The notes: generated from the sequence alone by a model not told the origin. A DNA stretch of 64,000 bases from Caulobacter zeae (GCF_002858925.1 NZ_PJRS01000034.1:1-64000), one strand, 5' to 3'; positions 25,830 to 34,573 are shown, counted from the stretch's first letter. Made by a program: numbers and translations.

Positions 25830-26825
25830 TTACATGCAGGCGACGGGGGTGGTGGCCGTCGGCACGGCCAGGGGCGTCACGGTCACCGTCAGGATGTCCT
25901 GGTAGTTCGGCGACGGAACCTTGCCCGCGCCGCCCTCCAGCAGAGTCGGCGTCACCGCCAGATACTGGCCCGACAGGCCGGCCCGTGAACAGGTGACGGT
26001 GTTGAAGGTCGGCGAGGCCGTGGTCTTCGACTGGCCCAGGAAGTCCAGCTGGTAGGGAATCCGCTGGTTGGCCGTGCCCAGGTTCCCGCCGGCATAGGTC
26101 ATCCGGAACTGGTTGGCCGAGGTCAGGGCCACCGAGTACGGCCCCGAGCTGGCCACCCGCACGTTGCCGGTGCGCTGCTTGACCGAGTTCGGCGTCGACG
26201 GCAGCGAGGCCGTCGTCAGCGTGCCGATCTCGCCGAAGTCCAGCGCCGGCCCAACGAAACTGGCCTGGAGGGCGCTGAGCACGTTGATGCGGATGTCGAG
26301 CGAGTTGGCGATCACGCCGGACTCGTCAGCCGCGCCGCCCGTCCGCTTGCAGTAGTATTTCTGGTCGACATAGATGTCGGTCGCCCCCGCAGGCAGGTCG
26401 GCGCCGCTGGGCACTGTGATCGTCACCATGAACGTCTTCACGTCGGGTTGGCCGACCCCGCCGAAATTCAGCTCGACCTCGTTGGGATTGACGTTGTTGG
26501 GATCGAGCACGTGCCCCGGCGGATTTTCCAGGATCTGACCACCGGTCGAGGTCTGGACGACCGTCAGGGACGAAGGCGTGTCGGGCCGGCGCAAGTAGAT
26601 GAAATCGACCTCCTGCGTTTTCTTGCCGCCCACAGCCGGCGGCCGGCGAGCCGTGACAGAGACCGTCTGCACCGTGGTGCCGCTGGGGTTGAACGGATCG
26701 AAATTGCCCGAGAGCACGACGGGATCGAAGGTCACGCACTGGGCCTGGGCCGCGCCCGAGACCAGCAGGACCCCGCCGACGCCCGCGGCCAGTCCGATGA
26801 GCAGGGTATGCGATCGGCGTTTCAT
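25830..26825 (-). CDS. Two-domain fimbrial tip protein (CsuE-like)
   Basis: 331 residues from ATG 26825 (MKRRSHTLLIG), with a signal peptide ending AAQAQC. It is the last gene of the fimbrial operon, starting 1 base after the usher stop. It is about twice the length of the other subunits. The second half shows the spore-coat-U layout (LDFGEIGTL, then SSGPYSVALTSANQFRMTY, and a C-terminal NYQDILTVTVTPL). By analogy with CsuE of Acinetobacter, where the two-domain subunit caps the pilus and contacts surfaces (established there), this is probably the tip adhesin. Confidence 0.78.
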   Translation of the reverse strand: MKRRSHTLLIGLAAGVGGVLLVSGAAQAQCVTFDPVVLSGNFDPFNPSGTTVQTVSVTARRPPAVGGKKTQEVDFIYLRRPDTPSSLTVVQTSTGGQILENPPGHVLDPNNVNPNEVELNFGGVGQPDVKTFMVTITVPSGADLPAGATDIYVDQKYYCKRTGGAADESGVIANSLDIRINVLSALQASFVGPALDFGEIGTLTTASLPSTPNSVKQRTGNVRVASSGPYSVALTSANQFRMTYAGGNLGTANQRIPYQLDFLGQSKTTASPTFNTVTCSRAGLSGQYLAVTPTLLEGGAGKVPSPNYQDILTVTVTPLAVPTATTPVACM

Positions 26826-26826
26826 G

Positions 26827-29382
26827 TCAGCCTCCGGACGCGTTGGGCTTGAGGTCGCCGGTCTTGACGAAGCCCTCGGCGCTGGCCGGGACGTCGAGAT
26901 AATAGACCGTGGGGGGCGTCGTCCCCATTTCGAGCCGCCAGCGACCGGGCCGCAGGCCCGAGGCGCCGAACCGGCCAACGCGGTTGGTGAAGATGGTGAT
27001 CGGCTCGCTCTTGGATCCGGGCGTCATCTCGACCGCGCGACCCGAAACCAGCGCCAGCGGCTGGCCGTCGGCGTCGACCATGCGGCCGATGGCGGTGATC
27101 GAGTAGTCCGAGCCGACCTCCAGGCGATAGCCCGAGCGATACGGCGGGAAGAGACGGAACGAGCCCGAGCCAAGATCGTAGCCAGCCGGCGCGTTGGGCG
27201 CGTCGACGGTGATGGTCCGCTCGGCATAGGCCGCCAGGTTGGTTTCCAGCGCCGTGCCCAGCTCGCCCGAGTTCGAGGTGTAGCCGAACGGGGTCGGGTT
27301 CACGACGACGTCGGCGCCCTTCAGGCTCTTGTGGCCCTTGATGATGGCGAAGCTGTCGTAGACCGGCCGGCCGACCGACACCGCGCCGTCGGCGAAGCCG
27401 ATCGAGGTGCCGACCCGCAGCGAGGTGCGCCCGTTGTCGGGTCCGTCAAAGGCCTGGAAGTGCGACAGGCCCAGCTCCGCCCGGTTGGCGATGTAGTTGA
27501 CGCTGCCGTTGAAGGCGGAGTCGTCGGGCGAGCGCGAGACCTCGGCGAAGGCGTTGTAGGAGCCCACGCCCTGGCCGTGGATCGTCTGGTAGGCGATCCG
27601 CGCGCGGTCCTCGCGGCCGTCGTATTCGGCCCGCAGGCTCGAATTGTTCGAGAACTGCCAGGACAGCGAGATCAGGGCCGAAGTCTCTCGGCGCCCGGGA
27701 ACGTCGTCGTACATGAGGTTGGCCGTGACCGCGAGGTTGGAGGTCAGGCGATAGCCCATGCCCAGGCGATAGGCGCTGGCGTCGGGGAACTCGTCGCGAC
27801 CGCTGGAGTAGCGGCCATCGAAGCTGGCGTAGATCGCGTCGCTGAAGGCGTGCGAATAGCCGACCCCGATCTCGTAGTTGTAGCGGTTGTCGGGGAAGAA
27901 GGTCCCGACCGGGCCAAACTCGCGGCTGCGGGTCTCGAACGACAGGTTCAGGGCGTCGGCGCGACCGCCGGCGAACTGGAACAGCCGCTGGAAGCTGACG
28001 ATCGCCGCATAGCCGGAGCCATAGGTGTCGATGTGCGACAGGGCGAAATCGACGCCCAGCGTGCCGACCTTGGTGCCGAACAGGCCCTCGGCGCCCATCA
28101 TGACGGTGGTGTCGTCAGCCTGGCCGTTGACGCCCAGTGTCACCCGATCGGTGATGCCGCGGCGATAGAAGCCGCTGACCGTCCACTCCTCGGTGTAGTC
28201 GGGGCCGTCGAGCAGCAGCGGCGCCTTCACGCCGGCGAACAGGCCGAATTCCGACAGTCCGGGATCCAGTTGCGAGCGGTCGAAGAAGACGTTGAACTGC
28301 AACGTCTCACGACGGCCGGTGTCGTCCTCGATGACCAGGCGCACGTCGTTGGCGCCCTGGGCGAACGGGAAGTCGCGCACGTTGTAGCGGCCGGGATCCA
28401 GGCGGATGCGCCGGGTCAGCTGGTTGTTGAGGATCACGCTGACGTCGGACGAGCGGGCCAGGGTGAAGCTCTCGCGGCCACGCGGGCGGGCGATCGTCTG
28501 CGGTTGCAGCACGCTGTAGGAGCGGAAGATCGAGATCCCCGCCATGTCGGGCGCGGCCTGGAAGCCGCGGCCGACAGCCTGCAGGTCGCCGGCGGTCCAG
28601 CGCAGCACGTTCTTGACGTCGTCATAGACGAAGCGCGTGCCCAGCCGCTGGAAGTCCTCGTTGCCGCCCGGCTGCCAGACGGCCTCGTTCTCGAACACCA
28701 GGCCGTTCAGGCGCACGGCGCTGTCGAGCAGGAAGGTCGGGTCGCCGAGGCCTTCGTCGAAGCCCTGCTCCACGTAGTCGACCGAGCCGCGGATGTTGAG
28801 ATAGCCGCTGAAGCCGGCCGGGGCGACGTAGGAGCCCAGGCCCATGCGGTCCATCGGCGTGACCTGCAGGCTGCGCACCACCTTGAGCTCGGGCGGAATG
28901 TTCATCCGCAGTTCGAGCGCCCGGGGGTCGTAGGTCATGGTCATGCCGGCCGAGGCGACCACCTCGGGCGAGACCACGCTACGTCCGGCCAGGGCCGTGC
29001 GCAGCGCGCCGACCGCAGGAGCGTCGAGCAGCGGCGCGACCAGGCTGAGCAGGCGGTCGGACGGCATCGACAGCTGGCCGTCGGCCGAGATCGCCAGCGG
29101 CATGTCGCCGACATAGAACTCGCCGTCCTTCAGCGGCACCGTCAGGGTCACGTCGCGACCCGTGGGGTTCAGCTGACGGCGGGCGTCGGCCGCGGTGGCG
29201 GCGCCGGCCGAGGGCGCGCTGGTCGGCTCCTGGGTGGAGGCCAGCATGGCGTAGGGAATGGGCTCGGCCATGGCGGCCAAGGGGGCGGCGAAGGGGACCG
29301 CGCCGGCCAGGCATCCCGCCATCAGCCAGCGGCGGTAGGCGCGCGACCTAGCGCCCTTCGTCGGACGAGAATTGGGCCTCAA
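26827..29382 (-). CDS. Fimbrial outer-membrane usher
   Basis: 851 residues. The best start is TTG 29382, because AGGAGG lies 5 bases upstream; the signal peptide is then RRWLMAGCLAGAVPFAAPLAAMA. The protein has the FimD/PapC-type architecture: N-terminal domain, a large beta-barrel (many alternating aromatic strands), and C-terminal domains ending in a beta-sandwich (GRFGASGLRPGRWRLEM). It threads chaperone-subunit complexes and exports the fimbria. Its 5' end overlaps the chaperone gene by 35 bases. Confidence 0.92.
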   Translation of the reverse strand: MRPNSRPTKGARSRAYRRWLMAGCLAGAVPFAAPLAAMAEPIPYAMLASTQEPTSAPSAGAATAADARRQLNPTGRDVTLTVPLKDGEFYVGDMPLAISADGQLSMPSDRLLSLVAPLLDAPAVGALRTALAGRSVVSPEVVASAGMTMTYDPRALELRMNIPPELKVVRSLQVTPMDRMGLGSYVAPAGFSGYLNIRGSVDYVEQGFDEGLGDPTFLLDSAVRLNGLVFENEAVWQPGGNEDFQRLGTRFVYDDVKNVLRWTAGDLQAVGRGFQAAPDMAGISIFRSYSVLQPQTIARPRGRESFTLARSSDVSVILNNQLTRRIRLDPGRYNVRDFPFAQGANDVRLVIEDDTGRRETLQFNVFFDRSQLDPGLSEFGLFAGVKAPLLLDGPDYTEEWTVSGFYRRGITDRVTLGVNGQADDTTVMMGAEGLFGTKVGTLGVDFALSHIDTYGSGYAAIVSFQRLFQFAGGRADALNLSFETRSREFGPVGTFFPDNRYNYEIGVGYSHAFSDAIYASFDGRYSSGRDEFPDASAYRLGMGYRLTSNLAVTANLMYDDVPGRRETSALISLSWQFSNNSSLRAEYDGREDRARIAYQTIHGQGVGSYNAFAEVSRSPDDSAFNGSVNYIANRAELGLSHFQAFDGPDNGRTSLRVGTSIGFADGAVSVGRPVYDSFAIIKGHKSLKGADVVVNPTPFGYTSNSGELGTALETNLAAYAERTITVDAPNAPAGYDLGSGSFRLFPPYRSGYRLEVGSDYSITAIGRMVDADGQPLALVSGRAVEMTPGSKSEPITIFTNRVGRFGASGLRPGRWRLEMGTTPPTVYYLDVPASAEGFVKTGDLKPNASGG

Positions 29383-30157
29383 GGGAGCCTCCTGCTGCCG
29401 CCGTCAAGGGCAGTTCGATGGGAACGGCGATGCGCCGCGTCTGGCCGGGGGCGATCAGGCCGAAGCCGATCGTCTGTTGGATCTCCGGACCGGGAATGGT
29501 CCGCGAGAAGACCGCCTTGCCCGCGGCGTCCTTCTCGATGATCTTCAGCTTTCCGCGGGACAGGTATCCGTGCGTGTTGGACGTGTTGGCGACGTAGACG
29601 ACCGGGACGGGCTTGCCGTCGGCGTCCGCGCCGATCTCGCTCTTCGACAGGGCCAGGGCCGGCTTGCCGCCCGAGGGCGCGACGCTGGCCAGGACCTGGA
29701 AGTTGTAGAGGATCTGGATGGCCGACTGGCCCTCCGGCAGCTTCACCGGCATCTGGGCGACGGTGACGTAGTAGTGCTTGCTTTGCGCCAGGGCCGGGTC
29801 GCCCACCCACTGGATCCGGAACGACTGGGTCTCGCCCGGCTGGATCACCGCCTGGGGCGGAAAGATCAGCAGGTCGTTGGTCGGGGTGTCGCTGGGGTGG
29901 GCGCCCTTTTCGTCGAAGGACAGCTCCTCGGCGCGCAGCTCGACCGGCAGCGGGTTGGCGAAGGTGTTCTGCACCGTGACGATCTGGGACATGCCCCGAC
30001 CGGTCGGTTTCAGATCGATGACGACAGGCTGGACGGTCATGGCCAGGGCGCTTCCGCCCAGGCCCGGCGCCCCCTGCGCCGCCAGCCCCGCGAGGGCCAG
30101 GAGACCGGCGCATGCCGCCCCCAGCAAGCGCCCTCGGAAGGTTTTCGAACGAGTCAT
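29348..30157 (-). CDS. Fimbrial periplasmic chaperone
   Basis: About 269 residues from ATG 30157, which has AGGAG 10 bases upstream; ATG 30175 would add six residues but lacks a ribosome-binding site. The signal peptide is followed by two immunoglobulin-like domains. Domain 1 has VQPVVIDLKPTGRGMSQIVTVQN and the conserved FPPQAVIQPGETQSFRIQW (the PapD-type surface preceding the G1 donor strand). Domain 2 starts near VYVANTSN. It protects subunits and delivers them to the usher. Confidence 0.92.
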   Translation of the reverse strand: MTRSKTFRGRLLGAACAGLLALAGLAAQGAPGLGGSALAMTVQPVVIDLKPTGRGMSQIVTVQNTFANPLPVELRAEELSFDEKGAHPSDTPTNDLLIFPPQAVIQPGETQSFRIQWVGDPALAQSKHYYVTVAQMPVKLPEGQSAIQILYNFQVLASVAPSGGKPALALSKSEIGADADGKPVPVVYVANTSNTHGYLSRGKLKIIEKDAAGKAVFSRTIPGPEIQQTIGFGLIAPGQTRRIAVPIELPLTAAAGGSLEAQFSSDEGR

Positions 30158-30199
30158 TCGGTGTCCGCTCCTCATGGATTCAGTTCGTTCTGTTCAGCT

Positions 30200-30775
30200 T
30201 CAGTTCTGGGCCTCGAGCTCGACGACGAGGGTTCCGGCGTAGTCGCCGGCGACCATCGGCGTCCCGCCGCCGGTGACGGCCAGGACGAGGTTCATCTGCC
30301 CGGCCGCGCCGTTGGCGGTGACCAGGTTGATCGGGGTGGTCGTCGCGCTCGTCCCCGACGCGCTGGCTCCGGCCCAGTCGGCCGTCAGCTGGAAGTCGAG
30401 GCGATCACGGAAGCCCGGGGCGGTCGCCGCGCCGCCGACGCGGCTCATGCCCGCGCCGTCGGTGCGAATCACCAGGCGGTGGGCCGAGTTGCAGACCACC
30501 GGGAAGGCCAGGCTGATCGAGGCGTCCCGCGGCTGGGCCGTCTGGGGATCGACGAACTGGGTGAAGCGCACCACGCCGGCCTGGCCGCCCTGGGTTGAGA
30601 AGCTGGTGTTGGCGCCGGCGGCCGCCGAGGGCGGCGACAGCACGCAGGCGCTGGGCGCCTGGCCGATCAGTTGCAGTTCGCTCGAGGCCTCGTCTCCCGT
30701 CGGGAGCGTCTGGGCGTTGGCGGCGGCGGCGACGCCCAGCGTCGCGGCGGCGGCAAGGAAAAGGACGGTCTTCAT
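30200..30775 (-). CDS. Spore-coat-U-type fimbrial subunit (position 7)
   Basis: 191 residues with signal peptide ending AANAQ. Conserved cysteines are at SACVLSPPSA and VVCNSAH, and the C-terminal strand is GDYAGTLVVELEAQ. It is the subunit nearest the chaperone gene and starts 4 bases inside the previous gene (ATGA), so its expression is coupled to it. The N-terminal strand of the mature protein (ELQLIGQAP) could serve as the donor strand for the neighbouring subunit. Confidence 0.8.
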   Translation of the reverse strand: MKTVLFLAAAATLGVAAAANAQTLPTGDEASSELQLIGQAPSACVLSPPSAAAGANTSFSTQGGQAGVVRFTQFVDPQTAQPRDASISLAFPVVCNSAHRLVIRTDGAGMSRVGGAATAPGFRDRLDFQLTADWAGASASGTSATTTPINLVTANGAAGQMNLVLAVTGGGTPMVAGDYAGTLVVELEAQN

Positions 30776-31386
30776 TGGGGTTCCACCGTCAGCCGCAGGG
30801 TGTCGCGGTAGACCCCGGACACCAGCGGAGCATTGGTCTGCAGGTTCGTGGCGCCGGGCTGGATATCCAGTCGCAGGGTCACGTCGCCGACGACGGGCTG
30901 GTCGACCAGCTGGGCGCTGTCGCGGATGCGGCGGGCGCTGGCGTCGGCTTCGAAACGGTTGTTGACCGGGCCCCAGGCCAGGGTCGCGGTGTAGGGCACC
31001 GCGTCGCTGAAGCCGGTCGGCGCCGGGGTCAGGCCCAGCTCCGAGCGCCACAGGCCGTTGTTTTGGCTCTCGAGCACGATCTGGTGGGCGTAGTTGCACA
31101 CCGCCGCGAAGTTCACCTGGGCCGAGGCCGCGCGGGTCGACAGGGTGACCGGATCCGTCAGCTGGTCGACCTGCAGCGTGCCGCCGGTCAGGCTGAGGAA
31201 GTTGACGACCTGGCCCGCGCCGATGGTCGGCGAGGCGATGGTGCAGACCTTGGGCACCTGTCCGCGCACGACGAAGTCGCGGGTGTTGTCGTCCTCCTGC
31301 GCCCGGGCCATCTGGCCCAGCAGCAGCAGGGTGACGGCCGAGGCGCCGGCGAGGACGGCGGCCTTGAAACGGTTGGCTCTGGTCAT
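30772..31386 (-). CDS. Spore-coat-U-type fimbrial subunit (position 6)
   Basis: 204 residues; signal peptide ends MARAQ. Cysteines occur in PKVCTIASP and AAVCNYAH, and the C-terminus has the clearest family ending of all, GVYRDTLRLTVEPQ. Residues between include the PTGFSDAVPYTATLAW motif shared with the neighbours (P-T-G-F, then Y-T-A). A pilin-like role in the shaft or tip fibrillum is inferred. Confidence 0.82.
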   Translation of the reverse strand: MTRANRFKAAVLAGASAVTLLLLGQMARAQEDDNTRDFVVRGQVPKVCTIASPTIGAGQVVNFLSLTGGTLQVDQLTDPVTLSTRAASAQVNFAAVCNYAHQIVLESQNNGLWRSELGLTPAPTGFSDAVPYTATLAWGPVNNRFEADASARRIRDSAQLVDQPVVGDVTLRLDIQPGATNLQTNAPLVSGVYRDTLRLTVEPQ

Positions 31387-31399
31387 TGCGCCCTCCCCC

Positions 31400-31966
31400 T
31401 CAGCTCGCCGCCGCCAGGGTGACGACGATCGCCCCCTGGTAGGTGTCGTCGGCGACCGGCCGCAGGCTGGGTCCGCCGGACGTGGCGAAGTTCGACAGGC
31501 TGATGGTGATCTGGCCCGAGCCGCCGCTGTCGCGGGTCTGGGACGCGCCGGCGTTGGCGGCCGCGCTGGTCGAATAGCTCGCGTCGACCGGGGTCCAGCC
31601 CGAGGCCGTGGCCGTGTAGTCGACCGCGCGCGAGAAGCCCGTGGGCGGCGTCGTCAGGAAGGCCTGGGCCGTCATCTGGGTGGCGGCGATGCTCAGCTGG
31701 CTGGGCGCGCTGCATTGCGTGCCGGTCAGCACCTTGGGCGGCGCAGCCAGGTTCGGCAGCAGGAGGCCCGTGGTGGTGTCGATCATCACCCCGACGTCGA
31801 ACAGGTTGTCGCCGTCGCTGAGGTCGCCGATCGTGCAGATGTTGTTGGGCACCGTGGCGGTGATCTGGATCGGCCCGACGCTGTCGGAGGGCCCATAGGT
31901 CTGGGCCGACGCCGCGCCGGCCGCCGCCAGGGGCGCCAGGGCTATGAGAAGAAGAGCGCGCCGCAT
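31400..31966 (-). CDS. Spore-coat-U-type fimbrial subunit (position 5)
   Basis: 188 residues; signal peptide MRRALLLIALAPLAAAGAASA. Cysteines are at NNICTIGD and GTQCSAP; the second lacks the usual following Asn. PTGFSRAVDYTATASGW and the ending DTYQGAIVVTLAA match the sister subunits. Thirteen bases separate it from the next gene. Confidence 0.82.
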   Translation of the reverse strand: MRRALLLIALAPLAAAGAASAQTYGPSDSVGPIQITATVPNNICTIGDLSDGDNLFDVGVMIDTTTGLLLPNLAAPPKVLTGTQCSAPSQLSIAATQMTAQAFLTTPPTGFSRAVDYTATASGWTPVDASYSTSAAANAGASQTRDSGGSGQITISLSNFATSGGPSLRPVADDTYQGAIVVTLAAAS

Positions 31967-31969
31967 GGT

Positions 31970-32557
31970 TCAGCTCCCCGAGGCGGCCAGGCCCGCGTCG
32001 GGCCCGAGCGTGATGGTGACGAGCGCCAGGTAGGAGCCCGGCTGCAGCTGGCTGTCGCTGGCGGTGGCGAAGTCCGAGACCACCAGGGTCAGGTCGGTCT
32101 CCTTCGGCGCGCTGCTGGTCGAGGGCGCCCCCTGGCCCGACGTGCTGCCGGCGCTGGTGCGGACCGTGGCCGACGTCGCGCCCCAGGCGCTGATCGTGCA
32201 GGTGTAGTCCACCGAGCCGACAAAGCCGGCCTGGGTCGTGGTCCCGGTCACCGCCAGGGGCGAGGCCGAGATGGCCAGGGCCGCGCCGGCGTAGTTGCAG
32301 AAGGTGCCGGGCAACTGGATGGACTGGTTGGCGATGGTCGCCAGCCGGCCCACCCGGGCGCCCGAACTCTCCGAGATCTGGCCCAGCGCCAGGGCGCCAG
32401 GGCTCGGCGCGCCCAGCACGCAGACCTGGGCGACCTGGGCGTCGAGGCCGACGGTTCCCCTGACGGGGTCCTGGGCCCAGGCGCCGGTCGCCCCGGCCAG
32501 CGGGGCGAGAAGAGCGGTCGCCGCGAGTCCGACAAGGCAGGTTCGGTGCAGGATCAT
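31970..32557 (-). CDS. Spore-coat-U-type fimbrial subunit (position 4)
   Basis: 195 residues; signal peptide ends TGAWAQ. Cysteines are at AQVCVLGAP and TFCNYAG, plus an additional one in VDYTCTISAW, which is unusual in this set. It ends QPGSYLALVTITLGP followed by a short Gly/Ala tail. The extra cysteine leaves one unpaired residue if the normal disulphide forms. Confidence 0.82.
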   Translation of the reverse strand: MILHRTCLVGLAATALLAPLAGATGAWAQDPVRGTVGLDAQVAQVCVLGAPSPGALALGQISESSGARVGRLATIANQSIQLPGTFCNYAGAALAISASPLAVTGTTTQAGFVGSVDYTCTISAWGATSATVRTSAGSTSGQGAPSTSSAPKETDLTLVVSDFATASDSQLQPGSYLALVTITLGPDAGLAASGS

Positions 32558-32573
32558 GACGACCTTTCTCCCC

Positions 32574-33137
32574 TCAAGTGGCCGGAGCCAGCGTCACGGC
32601 GACCGAGCCCGAATAGGACCCGGAGACCAGTCGCCCGCCGGCGGGCGTGGCCGCATCGGCGAAGCTGACGACGATGTCGCTGGCGAAGATGCCCGTGGCG
32701 CTGGCCGCGCCGCCGCCGGAGGCCAGCGTGCTGTCCGACGCCGACACCGAACCGCCCGAAGGCGAAGCCGTGGCGGTGGCGGTGTAGTCGATGCGGCGCT
32801 CGAAGCCGGTCGGGGCCGTACTGGTGAAGCTGGTGTTGAAGATCGGCTGGGCCTCGACGGCCATGGTCGCCGAAACCCCGTTGCACCAGCCGTTGAGCGT
32901 GGCCGTCCGGCTGGTCAGCTTGACGCCGTCGAGCCGGCCGATGGCCGAGACGTCGCCGGTCTGAAGCGACAGTTCGCCCAGATCCAGGACCACGTTGTCG
33001 GTCACGAACAGGCAGCGGTTGGACACCGTGCCGTTGACCTGGACCGTGCCGGTCACGCTCTGGGCCTGGGCCTGGCCCGAGGCGGCGGCGAGCGCGAGGC
33101 TCGCCGCGGCGACGGTCAGGAGAAAGGTGCTACGCAT
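32574..33137 (-). CDS. Spore-coat-U-type fimbrial subunit (position 3)
   Basis: 187 residues; signal peptide ends GQAQAQ. Cysteines at NRCLFVTD and NGWCNGV; L-D-L-G-E-L-S after the first is a family-typical strand. PTGFERRIDYTATATA and the ending SGSYSGSVAVTLAPA match its neighbours. It resembles the next gene upstream most closely (both begin SVTGTV or TVTGTV after the signal peptide). Confidence 0.84.
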   Translation of the reverse strand: MRSTFLLTVAAASLALAAASGQAQAQSVTGTVQVNGTVSNRCLFVTDNVVLDLGELSLQTGDVSAIGRLDGVKLTSRTATLNGWCNGVSATMAVEAQPIFNTSFTSTAPTGFERRIDYTATATASPSGGSVSASDSTLASGGGAASATGIFASDIVVSFADAATPAGGRLVSGSYSGSVAVTLAPAT

Positions 33138-33162
33138 GGCGCTTCCTCCCTTTCTCTTCCGC

Positions 33163-33750
33163 TCACGAGGGCTCGATGGTGATCGAGATCGTGCTTTGGT
33201 AGTTGCCGGCCATCAGCAGCGCGCCCGAGGCGGTGTTCAGGGCATAGGCCTTGACCGTCAGGTTGCCGGCGCTGTTGGCCAGGCTGCTCGACAAGCTCTG
33301 CACGGTGGCGGCCGGCAGGGCGGCGGCGGTCACGTAGCTGACCGTCTGGGTCGTGCTGTTGGAGAGAGCGGCGTCGAGCGCGGCGGTATAGTCGATGTTG
33401 CCGGTGTAGCCGGTCGGGGCGGTGGCGCTGGGGGTCAGCGACAGGCGGGTCGAGCTCAGCGTCACCTTCGGGGCGGCGGTGTTGCAGTTCACGCGGAACT
33501 GGGTGGAGCCGCCGGGGCTGGCGTTGGTCGAGCCCGACAGGGTGGTCGACAGGGTGCCGTCCGCCTGCGACAGCTCGCCCAGCGGGATCGAGCCCGAGAA
33601 GGTGCCGCCGCTGCCGCCGGTGATGACGACGCACTTGGCCGCGACGCTGCCGGTGACATTGACCGTGCCGGTGACCGTCTGGGCCATGGCCGCCGGGGCG
33701 ATCGCCAGGCCCAGAAGGGCGGCGGCGCCGAGAAGGATCGTCTTCTTCAT
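33163..33750 (-). CDS. Spore-coat-U-type fimbrial subunit (position 2)
   Basis: 195 residues; signal peptide MKKTILLGAAALLGLAIAPAAMA. The mature protein starts QTVTGTVNVTGSVAAKCVVITG, continues with a Gly/Ser-rich loop, PLGELSQADGTL, VNCNTAAP and PTGYTGNIDYTAAL, and ends MAGNYQSTISITIEPS. It is the most serine/threonine-rich subunit. It follows a structured 117-base gap after the first gene, from which the rest of the operon runs with gaps of 25 bases or less until the chaperone. Confidence 0.84.
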   Translation of the reverse strand: MKKTILLGAAALLGLAIAPAAMAQTVTGTVNVTGSVAAKCVVITGGSGGTFSGSIPLGELSQADGTLSTTLSGSTNASPGGSTQFRVNCNTAAPKVTLSSTRLSLTPSATAPTGYTGNIDYTAALDAALSNSTTQTVSYVTAAALPAATVQSLSSSLANSAGNLTVKAYALNTASGALLMAGNYQSTISITIEPS

Positions 33751-33772
33751 CTCTTCACTCCCAAAGTCTTGC

Positions 33773-33850
33773 GTCGGCGGGGCCGACTTCTGCTTGTTCC
33801 GGGGCTTGCACCCCCTCCCCCTTCAAAGGACGCCGGATCCGCCGGGGGAG
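33773..33850 (-). promoter_or_regulatory. Structured spacer between the first and second fimbrial genes
   Basis: GTCGGC-GGG-GCCGAC (33773-33787) is a perfect hairpin, and CTCCCCC (33815-33821) can pair with GGGGGAG (33844-33850). It is the only long gap among the subunit genes. It may attenuate or process the mRNA so that the first gene is made in a different amount from the rest. Confidence 0.4.
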
Positions 33851-33867
33851 CGGGCCCGGAAGGCGGG

Positions 33868-34539
33868 TCACGGCGAGACGCTGAGCGTCACCGTGAGCGA
33901 GTCCGAATAGGTGTTGGCGGCCGCGAGGATCTGGGCGCCGGCATAGGCGGCGCGATGCACCCGCAGGTACGAGCCGGAGACGTCGTAGGAAGAGCCGTTC
34001 AGGCGCAGGCCCTGGCTTGCGCTCGACGGCCCCTTGAAGCCGCAGGTCGCGCCCGAGGTGCTCTTCAGGTCGCCGGTGTCGCAGGTGGCGTTGGCCGTCC
34101 CGACCCCGGCGTCGCCGACCAGGTTCAGGTCGACAAGATAGGGCGCCAGGTTGGTGTAGCCGGTGGCCGGCGTGACGCTGGAGGCCAGGAGGCCGCCATT
34201 GCTCGAGACCACCGCGGCGCGGAACGGCACCGTGCACTGCAAAGTAAAGGGGAAGTCCGCCGTGAAGGCGTTGTTGACCTCGCCGACATTGGTCGAGCCG
34301 CTGGGCGCCATGCCCGGCGCAAAGCCGCAACGACCGCCCACGGAAGCCGTAACCGGAATGGACAGGACGATGTTCGGGGGCGAACCGCCGGCATAGGCCG
34401 TAACCTGCGCCCGGCTTTCCGTCACGCTGGCGGCGAGGATCATTCCCGCCAGCAAGCTCCCGCCAAGTATCCAGTCCCTATAGGACGGCTTGCGCTGGGT
34501 GCGCACGGCGCGAGGAAGCGTCAGTTGCTTGCCAGCCAT
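33868..34539 (-). CDS. First gene of the fimbrial operon: divergent spore-coat-U-like subunit
   Basis: 223 residues from ATG 34539. The N-terminus is long and positively charged (MAGKQLTLPRAVRTQRKPSY) before the hydrophobic export segment (WILGGSLLAGMILAASVTESRAQ). Cysteines at GGRCGFAPG and LQCTVPF match the family pair, with two more at NATCDTGD and ATCGFKG. The end, NTYSDSLTVTLSVSP, is the classical spore-coat-U closing strand. As promoter-proximal gene it may be the major subunit or an initiator; which one is not visible from sequence. Confidence 0.78.
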   Translation of the reverse strand: MAGKQLTLPRAVRTQRKPSYRDWILGGSLLAGMILAASVTESRAQVTAYAGGSPPNIVLSIPVTASVGGRCGFAPGMAPSGSTNVGEVNNAFTADFPFTLQCTVPFRAAVVSSNGGLLASSVTPATGYTNLAPYLVDLNLVGDAGVGTANATCDTGDLKSTSGATCGFKGPSSASQGLRLNGSSYDVSGSYLRVHRAAYAGAQILAAANTYSDSLTVTLSVSP

Positions 34540-34558
34540 GTCCCAGACCCCGTTTCTC

Positions 34559-34573
34559 TTAACAAGTTCTTAA
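34559..34573 (-). promoter_or_regulatory. Perfect CtrA-type box before the fimbrial operon
   Basis: TTAA-CAAGTTC-TTAA is an exact TTAA-N7-TTAA full site, 19 bases upstream of the first fimbrial start codon. On the minus strand it is followed by GAGAAAC, a possible weak -10, which would give a leader of only a few bases. It could instead act as a repressor site. A role for CtrA is inferred from the match and from the Caulobacter-like context. Confidence 0.55.

Noticed and set aside
26826..26978. Upstream extension of the tip protein to 26978
   Set aside because: It would overlap the usher end by about 150 bases and add 51 residues before a normal signal peptide at 26825.
26599..29541. 980-residue antisense frame across the usher
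   Set aside because: Overlaps a well-recognised usher completely and has shadow-like composition.
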